Counted from the stretch's first letter, positions 6,553 to 15,879 are shown. The stretch is 64,000 nt of DNA from Pseudomonas sp. QS1027 (GCF_002814235.1 NZ_PHSU01000021.1:1-64000), one strand, 5' to 3'. Program-made: numbers and translations. Notes: generated by a model from the letters alone, not told the origin.

Positions 6553-8652
6553 ATGCAAACTTTTTTTATCGCGCCCACCGATTTTGGTGTGGGTCTGACC
6601 TCGATCAGCCTCGGGCTGGTACGTACCCTGGAACGCGCCGGGCTGAAAGTCGGCTTTTTCAAACCTATCGCCCAGCCCCATCCCGGCGACCTGGGCCCGG
6701 AACGCTCCACCGAACTGGTGGCCCGCACCCATGGCCTGAAACCGCCACAACCCCTGGGCCTCGCCCATGTCGAGCGGATGCTCGGCGACGGCCAGCTCGA
6801 TGAGCTGCTGGAAGAAATCATCACCCTGTACCAACAGGCGGCCGTCGGCAAGGACGTGCTGGTGGTCGAAGGCATGGTTCCGACCCGCAGCGCCAGCTAC
6901 GCGGCCCGGGTCAACCAGCACCTGGCCAAGAGCCTGGATGCCGAGGTGATCCTGGTCTCGGCGGCGGAAAACGAAGTGCTCAGCGAACTCTCCGGACGGG
7001 TGGAGTTGCAGGCACAACTGTTCGGCGGTCCCAAGGACCCGAAAGTGCTCGGGGTGATCCTCAACAAGGTTCGCACCGACGAGAGCATGGCCGACTTCTC
7101 CGCCCGCCTGAAGGAACACTCGCCGCTGCTGCGCAGTGGCGATTTCCGCCTGCTGGGCTGCATTCCGTTCCAGCCGGACCTCAACGCGCCGCGCACCCGC
7201 GACGTCGCCGAACTGCTCGGCGCCCAGGTGCTCAACGCCGGTGACTACGAGCAACGGCGCATGAACAAGATCATCATCTGCGCCCGTACGGTGCGCAACA
7301 CCATCGACCTGCTCAAGCCCGGCGTGCTGGTGGTGACTCCCGGCGACCGCGACGACATCATCCTCGCCGTGAGCATTGCCGCGATGAACGGTGTGCCCCT
7401 GGCCGGCCTGTTGCTGACCAGCGACACCCTGCCCGATCCGCGCATCATGGAACTCTGTCGTGGTGCGATGGCCGCGGGCCTGCCGGTGTTGTCGGTGAGC
7501 ACCGGCTCCTATGACACCGCCAACCAGCTCAATGGCCTGAACAAGGAAATCCCCATCGATGACCGCGAGCGCGCGGAGATCATCACCGACTTCGTCGCCG
7601 GGCACCTCGACGCCCACTGGCTGCACCAGCGCTGCGGTACCCCACGGGAAATGCGCCTGACCCCGGCGGTGTTCCGTTATCAGTTGATCCAGCGCGCCCA
7701 GGAAGCCAACAAGCGCATCGTCCTGCCCGAAGGCAGCGAGCCGCTCACCGTGCAGGCGGCTGCCATCTGCCAGGCCAGGGGCATCGCCCGCTGCGTGTTG
7801 CTGGCCAAGCCGGCGGAAGTCGAGGCAGTGGCGCGGGCCCATGGTTTCGAACTGCCGCCGGGGCTGGAGATTCTTGACCCGGACCTGATTCGCGGCCGCT
7901 ACGCCGAGCCCATGGTGGCCCTGCGCAAGAGCAAGAGCCTGAACACGCCGATGGCCGAGCAGCAACTGGAAGACACCGTGGTGATCGGCACCATGATGCT
8001 GGCGCTGGACGAAGTCGACGGGCTGGTTTCCGGGGTCATCCACTCCACGGCCAACACCATTCGCCCGGCCCTGCAACTGATCAAGACCGCGCCGGGTTGC
8101 ACCCTGGTGTCGTCGGTGTTTTTCATGCTGTTCCCGGACCAGGTGCTGGTCTATGGCGACTGCGTGATGAACCCTCATCCTTCGGCGGCGGAGCTGGCGG
8201 AAATCGCCCTGCAAAGCGCCGATTCGGCCCAGGCCTTCGGCATCACGCCACGGGTGGCGATGATCAGCTACTCCAGCGGCGAATCGGCCAGTGGCGAAGA
8301 GGTGGAGAAAGTCCGCGAAGCCACCCTGCTGGCCCATGAGTCCCAGAGCACCTTGCTGATCGACGGCCCGTTGCAGTACGACGCCGCGGCCAACGAAGCC
8401 GTGGCCCGGCAACTGGCGCCCAACAGCCAGGTGGCGGGACGCGCCACGGTGTTCGTGTTCCCCGACCTGAACACCGGCAACACCACCCACAAGGCGGTGC
8501 AACGCAGCGCCGACTGCGTCAGCCTGGGACCGATGCTGCAAGGCCTGCGCAAGCCCGTCAACGACCTGCCGCGTGGCGCCCAGGTGGACGATATCGTCTA
8601 CACCATCGCCCTCACCGCGATCCAAGCCGCCAACCGACCTGTGGATATCTGA
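6553..8652 (+). CDS. pta: Phosphate acetyltransferase (long form)
   Basis: Converts acetyl-CoA and phosphate to acetyl phosphate and CoA, the first step of the Pta-AckA overflow pathway. 699 aa, the long class II form. It has an N-terminal P-loop/BioD-like fold (MQTFFIAPTDFGVGLTS), a middle DRTGG domain (about 215-330) and a C-terminal catalytic PTA_PTB domain (from ~370; RIVLPEGSEPLTVQAA, ending VDDIVYTIALTAIQA). The start at 6553 has AAGAGAA seven bases upstream; an upstream in-frame ATG at 6529 is less likely. The stop abuts the next gene's ATG, so the pair is probably translationally coupled. Confidence 0.96.
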   Translation: MQTFFIAPTDFGVGLTSISLGLVRTLERAGLKVGFFKPIAQPHPGDLGPERSTELVARTHGLKPPQPLGLAHVERMLGDGQLDELLEEIITLYQQAAVGKDVLVVEGMVPTRSASYAARVNQHLAKSLDAEVILVSAAENEVLSELSGRVELQAQLFGGPKDPKVLGVILNKVRTDESMADFSARLKEHSPLLRSGDFRLLGCIPFQPDLNAPRTRDVAELLGAQVLNAGDYEQRRMNKIIICARTVRNTIDLLKPGVLVVTPGDRDDIILAVSIAAMNGVPLAGLLLTSDTLPDPRIMELCRGAMAAGLPVLSVSTGSYDTANQLNGLNKEIPIDDRERAEIITDFVAGHLDAHWLHQRCGTPREMRLTPAVFRYQLIQRAQEANKRIVLPEGSEPLTVQAAAICQARGIARCVLLAKPAEVEAVARAHGFELPPGLEILDPDLIRGRYAEPMVALRKSKSLNTPMAEQQLEDTVVIGTMMLALDEVDGLVSGVIHSTANTIRPALQLIKTAPGCTLVSSVFFMLFPDQVLVYGDCVMNPHPSAAELAEIALQSADSAQAFGITPRVAMISYSSGESASGEEVEKVREATLLAHESQSTLLIDGPLQYDAAANEAVARQLAPNSQVAGRATVFVFPDLNTGNTTHKAVQRSADCVSLGPMLQGLRKPVNDLPRGAQVDDIVYTIALTAIQAANRPVDI

Positions 8653-9558
8653 ATGTTAGACTTTCTCCCTGCGCCCCTGCGCGGCGTGATCGCCTCGCTG
8701 CTGTTGACGTTGAACACCCTGCTGCTGTGTTCGTTCCTGTTCTGCGTGGCGCTGCTCAAGGTGCTGCCCTTTGCCCTGACCCAGCGTTTCACCCACTGGC
8801 TGATGAACCATACCCATGAGGCCTGGGTCAGCAACAACAAGGCCTGGATGCAACTGGTCCGCCGGACCCGCTGGCACCTCAGCGGCCTGGAGGGCCTGGA
8901 CTACCAGCATTCCTACCTGGTCACCAGCAACCACCAGAGCTGGGTCGACATCATGGTCTTGCAGTACGTGCTCAACCGGAAGATCCAGCCGCTGAAGTTC
9001 TTTCTCAAGCAGGAGCTGATCTGGGTCCCGGTGATCGGCCTGGCCTGGTGGGCCCTGGGTTTTCCGTTTATGAAGCGCTATTCCAAGGCGTATCTGGAGA
9101 AGCACCCGGAAAAGAAAGGCAAGGACCTGGAAACCACCCGCAAGACCTGCGCGAAGTTTCGCGACAACCCTGTGGGTATCTTCAACTTTGCTGAAGGCAC
9201 GCGCTTTACCAAGGGCAAGCATGCGCAGCAGCAGTCGCCGTTCCGTTATCTGTTGAAGCCCAAGGCCGGTGGTATCGCCTTTGTGCTGGATGCCATGGGC
9301 GAGCAGTTGGAGTCCATCGTCAACGTGACCATCCACTATCCGGGCGGCAAGCCGGGGTATTGGGACCTGCTGTGCGGCAACGTGCGGGATGTGGTGGTGC
9401 ACTTCGAAGAACTGAAGGTTCCGCCGCAGTTTGTCGGCAGAAATTATGACCAGGACGGCGAATACCGCCTGGCGTTCCAGGGCTGGATCAATCAGTTGTG
9501 GGAAGAGAAGGACGCGTTGCTGGAACAGATGCATCGCGAGTATCCCGCCAGCCGGTAA
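8653..9558 (+). CDS. PlsC-like acyltransferase (YihG type)
   Basis: Membrane-bound 1-acylglycerol-3-phosphate-type acyltransferase family member, 301 aa. N-terminal membrane segment ~14-40. Catalytic HX4D box NHQSWVD (93-99) and FAEGTR (179-184), the glycerol-phosphate binding box. It resembles E. coli YihG, a second LPA acyltransferase beside PlsC. The ATG directly follows the pta TGA with no gap, which suggests coupled translation. Substrate specificity is not evident. A terminator follows 17 bases after the stop. Confidence 0.9.
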   Translation: MLDFLPAPLRGVIASLLLTLNTLLLCSFLFCVALLKVLPFALTQRFTHWLMNHTHEAWVSNNKAWMQLVRRTRWHLSGLEGLDYQHSYLVTSNHQSWVDIMVLQYVLNRKIQPLKFFLKQELIWVPVIGLAWWALGFPFMKRYSKAYLEKHPEKKGKDLETTRKTCAKFRDNPVGIFNFAEGTRFTKGKHAQQQSPFRYLLKPKAGGIAFVLDAMGEQLESIVNVTIHYPGGKPGYWDLLCGNVRDVVVHFEELKVPPQFVGRNYDQDGEYRLAFQGWINQLWEEKDALLEQMHREYPASR

Positions 9559-9575
9559 CGGCTCCACTGAAGTAC

Positions 9576-9615
9576 AAAAAAGCCCGCAGCCGATCACTCG
9601 ACTGCGGGCTTTTTG
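9576..9615. terminator. Bidirectional terminator between the acyltransferase gene and cysNC
   Basis: The A-run plus GCCCGCAG pairs with CTGCGGGC plus a T-run across a 12-nt loop. The genes on both sides converge on it, and it can serve both strands. Confidence 0.85.
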
Positions 9616-9628
9616 ATGCGGCCGATCC

Positions 9629-11527
9629 TTAGATCGCGCCGCGCTGGCGCAGCAGCTCCAGGACTTTCTTCACGCTGTCTTCCAACGACAACGACTGCGT
9701 ATCAACCACCAGGTCGGCATTGAGCGGCACGTCGTAGGGGAAGGACTCGCCCGGAATATTATCGCCACCGGCCGCGTACAGGCCCTGGGGATCACGTTCC
9801 TGGCAAGCCTGCGGCGAAGCCTGGACATAGACCGTCAACATACGTTCGGCACCGATCAGCGCCTTGGCCTGTTCACGGCCCTCGGCATCCGGTGCAACGA
9901 ACGCGGCCAATGTCAGCAAACCCGCCTCGTTGAACTGACGCGCCACATGCGCGGCACGCCGCCAGTTCTCGGTGCGCCCGGTACGGTCCTGCGGCAAGCC
10001 CTTGTTCAGGTCATGACGCAGGTTCTGGCCGTCCAGCACAAACACCGCACGCCCCAGGTCGAACAGCTTGCGCTCCACGGCGTAAGCCAGGGTGCTCTTG
10101 CCCGCGCCCGACAAACCGGTGAACAGCACCGTCGCCGGTTGCTGGCCGAAACGCTGGGCCCGCTCTTCAGTCGCGACATGAGCCAGCTTGCCGTGATGGG
10201 TAGCGCTGCCATGGGCCAGCGGCTGGGCGACGATCATGCCGGCGCCCACGGTGCCATTGGTCAGGCGGTCGATGATGATGAACGAACCGGTGGTGCGGTT
10301 GCTGTCGTAACCGTCCAGGGCAATCGGCGCATCCAGGGCAATCTTGACCTTGCCGATCTCGTTCAGCTGCAAGGCGCTGGCCGGACCTTCTTCCAGGGTG
10401 TTCACATCGACCTTGTTGACGATGCTGGCAATCGAACCCGGCACGTAGCTGGTCGCGCGCTTGATGTCGTATTTCTTGCCCGGCAACATCGGCTCTTCAG
10501 CCATCCAGACCAGCATGGCCTCGAAGCTGTCGGTCACCGGCGGCACATTGTCGGCATGCACCAGCAGGTCGCCACGGGAGATGTCGATCTCGTCTTCCAT
10601 GGTCAGGGTCACGGCCTGGCCGGGACCGGCGCTTTCCAGCTCGCCTTCGAAGGTGACGATGGACTTCACCCGGCTGCTCTTGCCCGAAGGCAGCACCACC
10701 ACGTCGTCGCCCTTCTTCACGATGCCGCTCGCCAGGGTGCCGGCAAAGCCACGGAAGTTCAGGTTCGGCCGGTTGACGTACTGCACCGGGAAACGCAGGT
10801 CGGTGAAGTTGCGGTCGCCCGCCACTTCCACGGTTTCGAGGATTTCCATCAGCGACTGGCCGGTGTACCAGGGCGAACGCTCGCTCTTGTTCACCACGTT
10901 GTCGCCCTTCAGGGCCGACATCGGCACGAAGTGCATGCTGGTCGGTTTCAGCTTCAAGCCTTCGGCGAACTTCAGGTAGTCGGCCTTGATCGACTCGAAC
11001 ACGCCCTGGTCGAAGTCCTTGAGGTCCATCTTGTTGATGGCGACGACTATGTGCTTGATCCCCAGCAAGGAGGCAATAAAGCTGTGGCGACGGGTCTGGG
11101 TCTGCACGCCGTAGCGGGCGTCCACCAGGATGATCGCCAGGTCACAGGTGGAAGCACCGGTGGCCATGTTGCGGGTGTACTGCTCATGGCCGGGGGTGTC
11201 GGCGATGATGAATTTGCGCTTGGCGGTGGAGAAATAGCGGTAGGCGACATCGATGGTGATGCCCTGCTCGCGCTCGGCCTGCAGGCCGTCGACCAGCAAG
11301 GCCAGGTCGATATCGTCACCGGTGGTGCCGACTTTCTTCGAATCGCGGGTGATGGCTTCCAGATGGTCTTCGTAGATCATCTTGGAGTCGTGCAGCAGGC
11401 GCCCGATCAGGGTGCTCTTGCCGTCGTCGACGTTACCGCAGGTCAGGAAACGCAGCAGCTCTTTACGCTCGTGCTGGCCCAGGTAGGCGAGGATGTCCTC
11501 GCTGATCAAATCAGATTGATGCGACAT
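9629..11527 (-). CDS. cysNC: Bifunctional sulfate adenylyltransferase subunit 1 / APS kinase
   Basis: With CysD it makes APS from ATP and sulfate, driven by GTP hydrolysis; its C-terminal kinase then phosphorylates APS to PAPS. 632 aa. The N-terminal EF-Tu-like GTPase has GNVDDGKST at 31-39, DTPG at 110-113 and NKMD at 165-168. The C-terminal CysC kinase has the Walker A GLSGAGKST at 471-479 and DGQNLRHDL. Fusion of CysN and CysC is normal in Pseudomonas; enterobacteria keep them apart. It is downstream of cysD with a 13-base gap, one operon. Confidence 0.97.
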   Translation of the reverse strand: MSHQSDLISEDILAYLGQHERKELLRFLTCGNVDDGKSTLIGRLLHDSKMIYEDHLEAITRDSKKVGTTGDDIDLALLVDGLQAEREQGITIDVAYRYFSTAKRKFIIADTPGHEQYTRNMATGASTCDLAIILVDARYGVQTQTRRHSFIASLLGIKHIVVAINKMDLKDFDQGVFESIKADYLKFAEGLKLKPTSMHFVPMSALKGDNVVNKSERSPWYTGQSLMEILETVEVAGDRNFTDLRFPVQYVNRPNLNFRGFAGTLASGIVKKGDDVVVLPSGKSSRVKSIVTFEGELESAGPGQAVTLTMEDEIDISRGDLLVHADNVPPVTDSFEAMLVWMAEEPMLPGKKYDIKRATSYVPGSIASIVNKVDVNTLEEGPASALQLNEIGKVKIALDAPIALDGYDSNRTTGSFIIIDRLTNGTVGAGMIVAQPLAHGSATHHGKLAHVATEERAQRFGQQPATVLFTGLSGAGKSTLAYAVERKLFDLGRAVFVLDGQNLRHDLNKGLPQDRTGRTENWRRAAHVARQFNEAGLLTLAAFVAPDAEGREQAKALIGAERMLTVYVQASPQACQERDPQGLYAAGGDNIPGESFPYDVPLNADLVVDTQSLSLEDSVKKVLELLRQRGAI

Positions 11528-11540
11528 GCTTAGACCCTAC

Positions 11541-12458
11541 TTAGAAATAGCCCTGACGTTTCTTGTCTTCCATCGAACCGGCACCATCGTGGTCGATGAC
11601 CCGGCCCTGGCGCTCGGAAGTACGCGTCAGGAGCATTTCCTGAATGATGTCCGTGAGGGTTTCAGCCTCGGACTCCACCGCGCCCGTCAACGGGTAGCAG
11701 CCAAGGGTACGGAAACGCACCTTTTTCTTGACGATGCGCGCCTTGTCCTCGTCGGACAGGTGCTCGAGGATCCGCTCGTCGTCGATCATGATCAGGGTGC
11801 CGTTCTTCTCGATGACGTCGCGCTCGGCGGCGAAATACAGCGGCACGATCGGGATGCCTTCGAGGTAGATGTACTGCCAGATGTCCAGCTCGGTCCAGTT
11901 CGACAATGGGAAGACGCGGATCGATTCGCCCTTGTTGACCTTGCCGTTGTAGACGTTCCACAACTCCGGACGCTGGTTCTTCGGGTCCCAGCGATGCTTG
12001 CTGTCGCGGAAGGAGTAGACGCGCTCCTTGGCCCGCGACTTCTCTTCGTCACGCCGGGCGCCGCCGAAGGCTGCGTCGAAGCCGTACTTGTCCAGGGCCT
12101 GCTTGAGGCCCTCGGTCTTCATGATGTCGGTGTGCTTGGCGCTGCCGTGGGTGAAGGGGTTGATGCCCTGCGCCACACCGTCCGGGTTCACGTGGGTGAT
12201 CAGGTCCAGGCCCAGCTCGGCAACCATCTTGTCGCGGAAGCTGTACATCTCCTGGAATTTCCAGCGGGTGTCGACATGCATCACCGGAAACGGCAGCTTG
12301 CCCGGGAAAAACGCCTTGCGCGCCAAGTGCAGCATCACGGCGGAGTCTTTACCGATGGAGTACAGCATCACCGGGTTATCGAACTCGGCGGCCACCTCGC
12401 GGATGATATGGATGCTTTCCGCCTCCAGCTGTTTCAGATGCGTCAGTTTGTCGACCAT
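11541..12458 (-). CDS. cysD: Sulfate adenylyltransferase subunit 2
   Basis: Catalytic subunit of ATP sulfurylase, partner of the CysN part of the next gene. 305 aa. PP-loop ATP pyrophosphatase motif SIGKDSAVMLHL (34-45), then RDEEKSRAKER and the C-terminal RTSERQGRVIDHD typical of CysD. First gene of a cysD-cysNC operon. The upstream region (12459-12600) holds a 16-bp palindrome that may be a regulator site. Expression is expected to be sulfur-dependent through CysB (known for the family, not shown here). Confidence 0.97.
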   Translation of the reverse strand: MVDKLTHLKQLEAESIHIIREVAAEFDNPVMLYSIGKDSAVMLHLARKAFFPGKLPFPVMHVDTRWKFQEMYSFRDKMVAELGLDLITHVNPDGVAQGINPFTHGSAKHTDIMKTEGLKQALDKYGFDAAFGGARRDEEKSRAKERVYSFRDSKHRWDPKNQRPELWNVYNGKVNKGESIRVFPLSNWTELDIWQYIYLEGIPIVPLYFAAERDVIEKNGTLIMIDDERILEHLSDEDKARIVKKKVRFRTLGCYPLTGAVESEAETLTDIIQEMLLTRTSERQGRVIDHDGAGSMEDKKRQGYF

Positions 12459-12563
12459 GGCTACTCACGAAAAGCGTTCTTATGGACGGCCAGCGGGCCG
12501 TGTTCGAGCGAGGCATGCTAGCACAGCACCCTATTCTATTGAGGAGGCCAGCTAGATCGAAAC

Positions 12564-12579
12564 GGTATAAGAATATACC
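12564..12579. promoter_or_regulatory. Palindrome upstream of cysD, candidate regulator site
   Basis: GGTATA-AGAA-TATACC is a perfect 6-bp inverted repeat with a 4-bp centre, about 105 bp upstream of the cysD ATG, in an AT-rich patch. CysB or another LysR-type regulator is the natural candidate from context. The match to a defined Pseudomonas CysB motif is not verified. Confidence 0.35.
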
Positions 12580-12601
12580 CCCCTGTTTGGCCGGATCGGA
12601 T

Positions 12602-12639
12602 CTGTGGGAGCGGAGCTTGCCGGGGCGCCGCTCCCACAG
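12602..12639. repeat. REP-type hairpin
   Basis: CTGTGGGAGCGG (12602-12613) and CCGCTCCCACAG (12628-12639) form a 12-bp perfect stem with a 14-nt loop. It shares its sequence with the element at 5011-5045. It lies between the 5' end of cysD and the 3' end of the Nif3 gene. Confidence 0.8.
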
Positions 12640-12641
12640 GT

Positions 12642-13400
12642 TCAGATCGGATTCGGGCAATCGATAAAGAGATGCTCCACCGCGAAACGCCGCGCCAGAT
12701 AGTCGCCCAACGCCTGCACGCCATAACGTTCGGTGGCGTGATGACCGGCGGCGATAAAGCTGATGCCATTTTCCAGGGCGCTGTGGAAGGTCTGCTCGGA
12801 AGCCTCGCCACTCAGGTACAGGTCCACCCCGGCCAGCACCGCCTGGTCGATATAGCCCTGGCCACCGCCGGTGCACCAGCCGACCCGACGGATCATGTCG
12901 TCACCTTCGATCAGCAACGGCTCGCGGCCCAGGACTTCCTGGACCTTGCGCGCGAAGTCACGGGCGGTCATCGGTTCATTCAAGGAGCCCACCAGTCCGA
13001 CAATCTTCGGATTTTCCGGGTCCAGCGGACCTTCCACGGTAATATCCAGCTGCTTTGCCAGCTGCACGTTGTTACCGACCTCCGGATGCAGGTCCAATGG
13101 CAGGTGATAGGCCAGCAGACTGATGTCGTGCTTGAGCAGGGTCTTCAACCGACGCTGCTTCATGCCGGTGACACAGGGGTCCTCGCCCTTCCAGAAATAA
13201 CCGTGATGCACCAGAATCAGGTCGGCCTGGGCCAGGACGGCCGCATCCAGCAGCGCCTGGCTGGCGGTGACGCCACTGACGATGCGCATCACCTGCGGCC
13301 GGCCCTCGACCTGCAAGCCATTGGGGCAATAATCGGCAATCCGTGCACTGTTCAGAAAGCGATCCGCTTCCTCGACCAGCGTATTCAATGAAACCGCCAT
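12642..13400 (-). CDS. Nif3-like dinuclear metal-centre protein (YbgI family)
   Basis: 252 aa from the ATG at 13400, which has AGGAG seven bases upstream; an in-frame ATG at 13421 is less likely. N-terminal ADYCPNGLQVEG and the metal-site ILVHHGYFWKG (His pair) are matched near the C-terminus by SFIAAGHHATERYG. E. coli YbgI forms a toroidal hexamer with paired metals and is described as a GTP cyclohydrolase I type 2 homologue, but its cellular role is not settled. Divergent from algW. Confidence 0.92.
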   Translation of the reverse strand: MAVSLNTLVEEADRFLNSARIADYCPNGLQVEGRPQVMRIVSGVTASQALLDAAVLAQADLILVHHGYFWKGEDPCVTGMKQRRLKTLLKHDISLLAYHLPLDLHPEVGNNVQLAKQLDITVEGPLDPENPKIVGLVGSLNEPMTARDFARKVQEVLGREPLLIEGDDMIRRVGWCTGGGQGYIDQAVLAGVDLYLSGEASEQTFHSALENGISFIAAGHHATERYGVQALGDYLARRFAVEHLFIDCPNPI

Positions 13401-13442
13401 AAAAACTCCTGAATATCCCATTCAGAGGCGCCCGCGGCCTCG

Positions 13443-13448
13443 TATAAT
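13443..13448 (+). promoter_or_regulatory. -10-like TATAAT upstream of algW
   Basis: A perfect TATAAT 55 bases before the algW start. The -35 region 16 bases upstream (TTCAGA) is weak, so this is a tentative promoter. Confidence 0.45.
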
Positions 13449-13502
13449 GCGCCACATTATGGGCCGTCCGACATGGCCTGCAACCTTCCAGGACTTTGCT
13501 CA

Positions 13503-14660
13503 ATGCTCAAGGCTCTGCGTTTCTTTGGCTGGCCATTGCTGGCCGGTGTGCTGGTCGCTTTGCTGATCATCCAGCGCTACCCGCAATGGGTCGGCCTGCC
13601 CAACCTCGATGTGAACCTGCAACAGGCGCCGCAGACCACCTTCCACCAGCAGGGTCCGTACTCCTATGCCGACGCGGTGGACCTGGCCGCACCGGCGGTG
13701 GCCAACCTGTACACCACCAAGATGGTCAACAAGAACGCTCATCCGCTGTTCGAGGACCCGCAGTTCCGGCGCTTCTTCGGCGACAATCTGCCCAAGCAGA
13801 AGCGCATGGAGTCGAGCCTGGGCTCGGCGGTGATCATGAGTTCCACCGGCTACCTGCTGACCAACAACCATGTAACCGCCGGGGCCGACCAGATAGTGGT
13901 CGCCCTCAAGGACGGTCGCGAAACCCTGGCCAAGGTGGTCGGCAGCGACCCGGAAACCGATCTGGCGGTGCTCAAGATCGATCTGCCGAACCTGCCGTCG
14001 ATCACCATCGGCCGTTCCGACCAGATCCGCATCGGCGACATCGCCCTGGCCATCGGCAACCCGTTCGGGGTCGGCCAGACCACCACCATGGGCATTATCA
14101 GCGCCACCGGCCGCAACCAGCTGGGCCTGAACAACTATGAAGACTTCATCCAGACCGACGCGGCGATCAACCCGGGCAACTCCGGGGGTGCGCTGGTGGA
14201 TGCCAACGGCAACCTGACCGGTATCAATACCGCGATCTTTTCCAAATCCGGCGGCTCCCAGGGCATCGGCTTTGCGATTCCGATCAATCTGGCAGTCGAG
14301 GTGATGAAGGCGATCATCGAGCACGGCCAGGTGATTCGCGGCTGGCTGGGGATCGAAGTGCAGCCCCTGACCCAGGACCTGGCGGAGTCGTTCGGCCTCA
14401 GCGGGCGCCCGGGCATCGTGGTCGCGGGCGTGTTCCGTGACGGTCCGGCGCAGAAGGCCGGCTTGCAACTGGGGGATGTGATTCTCAGTATCGACGGCGA
14501 GCCGGCTACGGACGGTCGTCGTTCGATGAATCAGGTGGCGCGGATCAAGCCGACCGACAAGGTGGCCATCCAGGTCCTGCGCAACGGCAAGGAGATCAAG
14601 CTGATGGCGGAAATCGGCCTGCGCCCACCACAGCAGACGCCGCCGCAGGAAGAGGAATAA
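13503..14660 (+). CDS. algW: Periplasmic serine protease AlgW (DegS homologue)
   Basis: Inner-membrane-anchored HtrA protease that senses misfolded outer-membrane proteins and makes the first cut in the anti-sigma factor MucA, releasing AlgU. 385 aa. N-terminal membrane anchor ~8-25. Trypsin-like triad H123 (TNNHVTAG), D153 (ETDLAVLKID) and S227 (GNSGGA). One PDZ domain from ~275 to 370, as in DegS rather than the two-PDZ MucD/DegP. The start at 13503 gives the standard N-terminus; in-frame ATG at 13473 is unlikely. A Pro/Gln/Glu tail ends the protein. Confidence 0.95.
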   Translation: MLKALRFFGWPLLAGVLVALLIIQRYPQWVGLPNLDVNLQQAPQTTFHQQGPYSYADAVDLAAPAVANLYTTKMVNKNAHPLFEDPQFRRFFGDNLPKQKRMESSLGSAVIMSSTGYLLTNNHVTAGADQIVVALKDGRETLAKVVGSDPETDLAVLKIDLPNLPSITIGRSDQIRIGDIALAIGNPFGVGQTTTMGIISATGRNQLGLNNYEDFIQTDAAINPGNSGGALVDANGNLTGINTAIFSKSGGSQGIGFAIPINLAVEVMKAIIEHGQVIRGWLGIEVQPLTQDLAESFGLSGRPGIVVAGVFRDGPAQKAGLQLGDVILSIDGEPATDGRRSMNQVARIKPTDKVAIQVLRNGKEIKLMAEIGLRPPQQTPPQEEE

Positions 14661-14666
14661 GACAAC

Positions 14667-14701
14667 CTTGCAGAAGCGTGACCGGGTCGCGCTTCTGCAA
14701 G
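14667..14701 (+). terminator. Strong hairpin after algW (no clear T-run)
   Basis: CTTGCAGAAGCG (14667-14678) pairs perfectly with CGCTTCTGCAAG (14690-14701) over an 11-nt loop, starting seven bases after the algW stop. No T-run follows. Either an imperfect terminator or an mRNA 3'-end protector. Confidence 0.5.
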
Positions 14702-14759
14702 TGCTGCGTTCCGACAAGCCCGCGCCTGCTGGTCGCTGTCTAAGCGCAATGACGAAGTA

Positions 14760-15485
14760 TCAGCCAGCCAGCTTGGACGACTTCAGCTCCTCACTGAAGC
14801 GCTGCGAACGCACACCCTTGTTGTCGTAATACTCTTCAACCGACTTTACAAAGCGCTTTTGCTCGGGCACATACCAGAACGCCTTGTACAAGCGGCCACT
14901 GGCCGGGCGCGCCGCAACACGTTGGGCATTGGAGATCGTTGTCACCTGACCGGGTGTCACGACCGCTTGCGCACCGGCTACCGCCACGGGCACCAGCATC
15001 GCCGACCACTGGCCTTCGGATTCGATCTTCAGCGCCTTGAACTTGCCTGCCGGCACCTCGACATTCTCCCAACCGGTGACGACGTAGTCGTTATGAATGG
15101 TCTCGCTGGAGTGCTGGCGGTTAGGGTTCAGCTCGGTGTATTCAACCGTCCAGGTCTTGCCTTCGCTCAAGGGAAACGCCAACGGGCGATTGACCACTTG
15201 CTGCTTGCCGTTGATATCACGGGAGCGGCTCCAGTCCAGGCCCGTCAGGCTTTCAACCGGTGGCTGGTTGGACCCATCCTGCTTGCTGCTGACCAGCATG
15301 GTCTGGCTGCTGACGCGTTCGACCGTCATCAATGTGTTCTTGCTCGAGAAACCTTGCGGGCCGGTTTCCACTGTTTCGGCATAGACCCAGCTGTCCCCGG
15401 CCTTCAAGGACGGCGCATCGACCGATTGGGCATACGCCGAACCGCACATCAAACCAAGCACAGCGGCAGATAGTGTTTTAAGCAT
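14760..15485 (-). CDS. Secreted protein of unknown function
   Basis: 241 aa from the ATG at 15485, preceded by AGGGAAAA; an upstream in-frame ATG at 15521 would spoil the signal peptide. The N-terminus is a classical Sec signal (K, hydrophobic core LSAAVLGLMCGSAYAQ, cleavage after AYA/Q). The mature part starts LKAGDSWVYAE and has VPAGKFKALKIESEG (~140-154), FWYVPEQKRFVKS and EEYY near the end. This beta-rich pattern recalls DUF3108/TapB-type periplasmic proteins (weak resemblance, by eye). No cysteine in the mature part. It stands alone, convergent with algW. Confidence 0.75.
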   Translation of the reverse strand: MLKTLSAAVLGLMCGSAYAQSVDAPSLKAGDSWVYAETVETGPQGFSSKNTLMTVERVSSQTMLVSSKQDGSNQPPVESLTGLDWSRSRDINGKQQVVNRPLAFPLSEGKTWTVEYTELNPNRQHSSETIHNDYVVTGWENVEVPAGKFKALKIESEGQWSAMLVPVAVAGAQAVVTPGQVTTISNAQRVAARPASGRLYKAFWYVPEQKRFVKSVEEYYDNKGVRSQRFSEELKSSKLAG

Positions 15486-15838
15486 CACATTTTCCCTGAA
15501 TGTCTGACTTGGCAAGTCCACTTGAAGCTCACCAACCGTGTGACGCGAGTGACTCTTGCCGATGGCGGCACGAGCATCCTGAACAACTGCGCCCCCAACT
15601 GTCCGGGGCGTGCAAGCTCACTACAAATTGCGCAACCGAGCCCATGAACCGCCGGAAACAACCCAGGCAGGCATTCGAAGACTCATGTCATTGTGCCATT
15701 TGAAAATGAGCTCACGTGAGCTGATGATTTCGTCGACGTCATGAATATGAGGACCGTTCAGCAAAGCGACAGCATCCGCCCCGGCCCAAGCACGTCGTTC
15801 AAATCAATAAGGGAGTTTGTTGCGCTGCATCACAGAGA
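15486..15838. other. Intergenic stretch without recognised gene
   Basis: About 350 bases between the secreted-protein gene and hisC. No open frame has a coding look, and no repeat or tRNA is visible. It presumably holds the promoter of the minus-strand secreted-protein gene. Confidence 0.5.
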
Positions 15839-15870
15839 CCCACCCCGCAACCGATGCGTTACGGGGTGGG
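15839..15870 (-). terminator. Hairpin downstream of hisC
   Basis: CCCACCCCG (15839-15847) pairs with CGGGGTGGG (15862-15870), and AAC/GTT pairs further inside the loop. It begins ten bases after the hisC stop on the minus strand. Only a weak U-rich tail (TCTCTGTG) follows. Confidence 0.55.
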
Positions 15871-15879
15871 GCTGCACAC

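Noticed and set aside
13473..13502. Upstream in-frame start for algW
   Set aside because: It adds ten atypical residues before the membrane anchor, and the ATG at 13503 matches the family start and residue numbering (S227).
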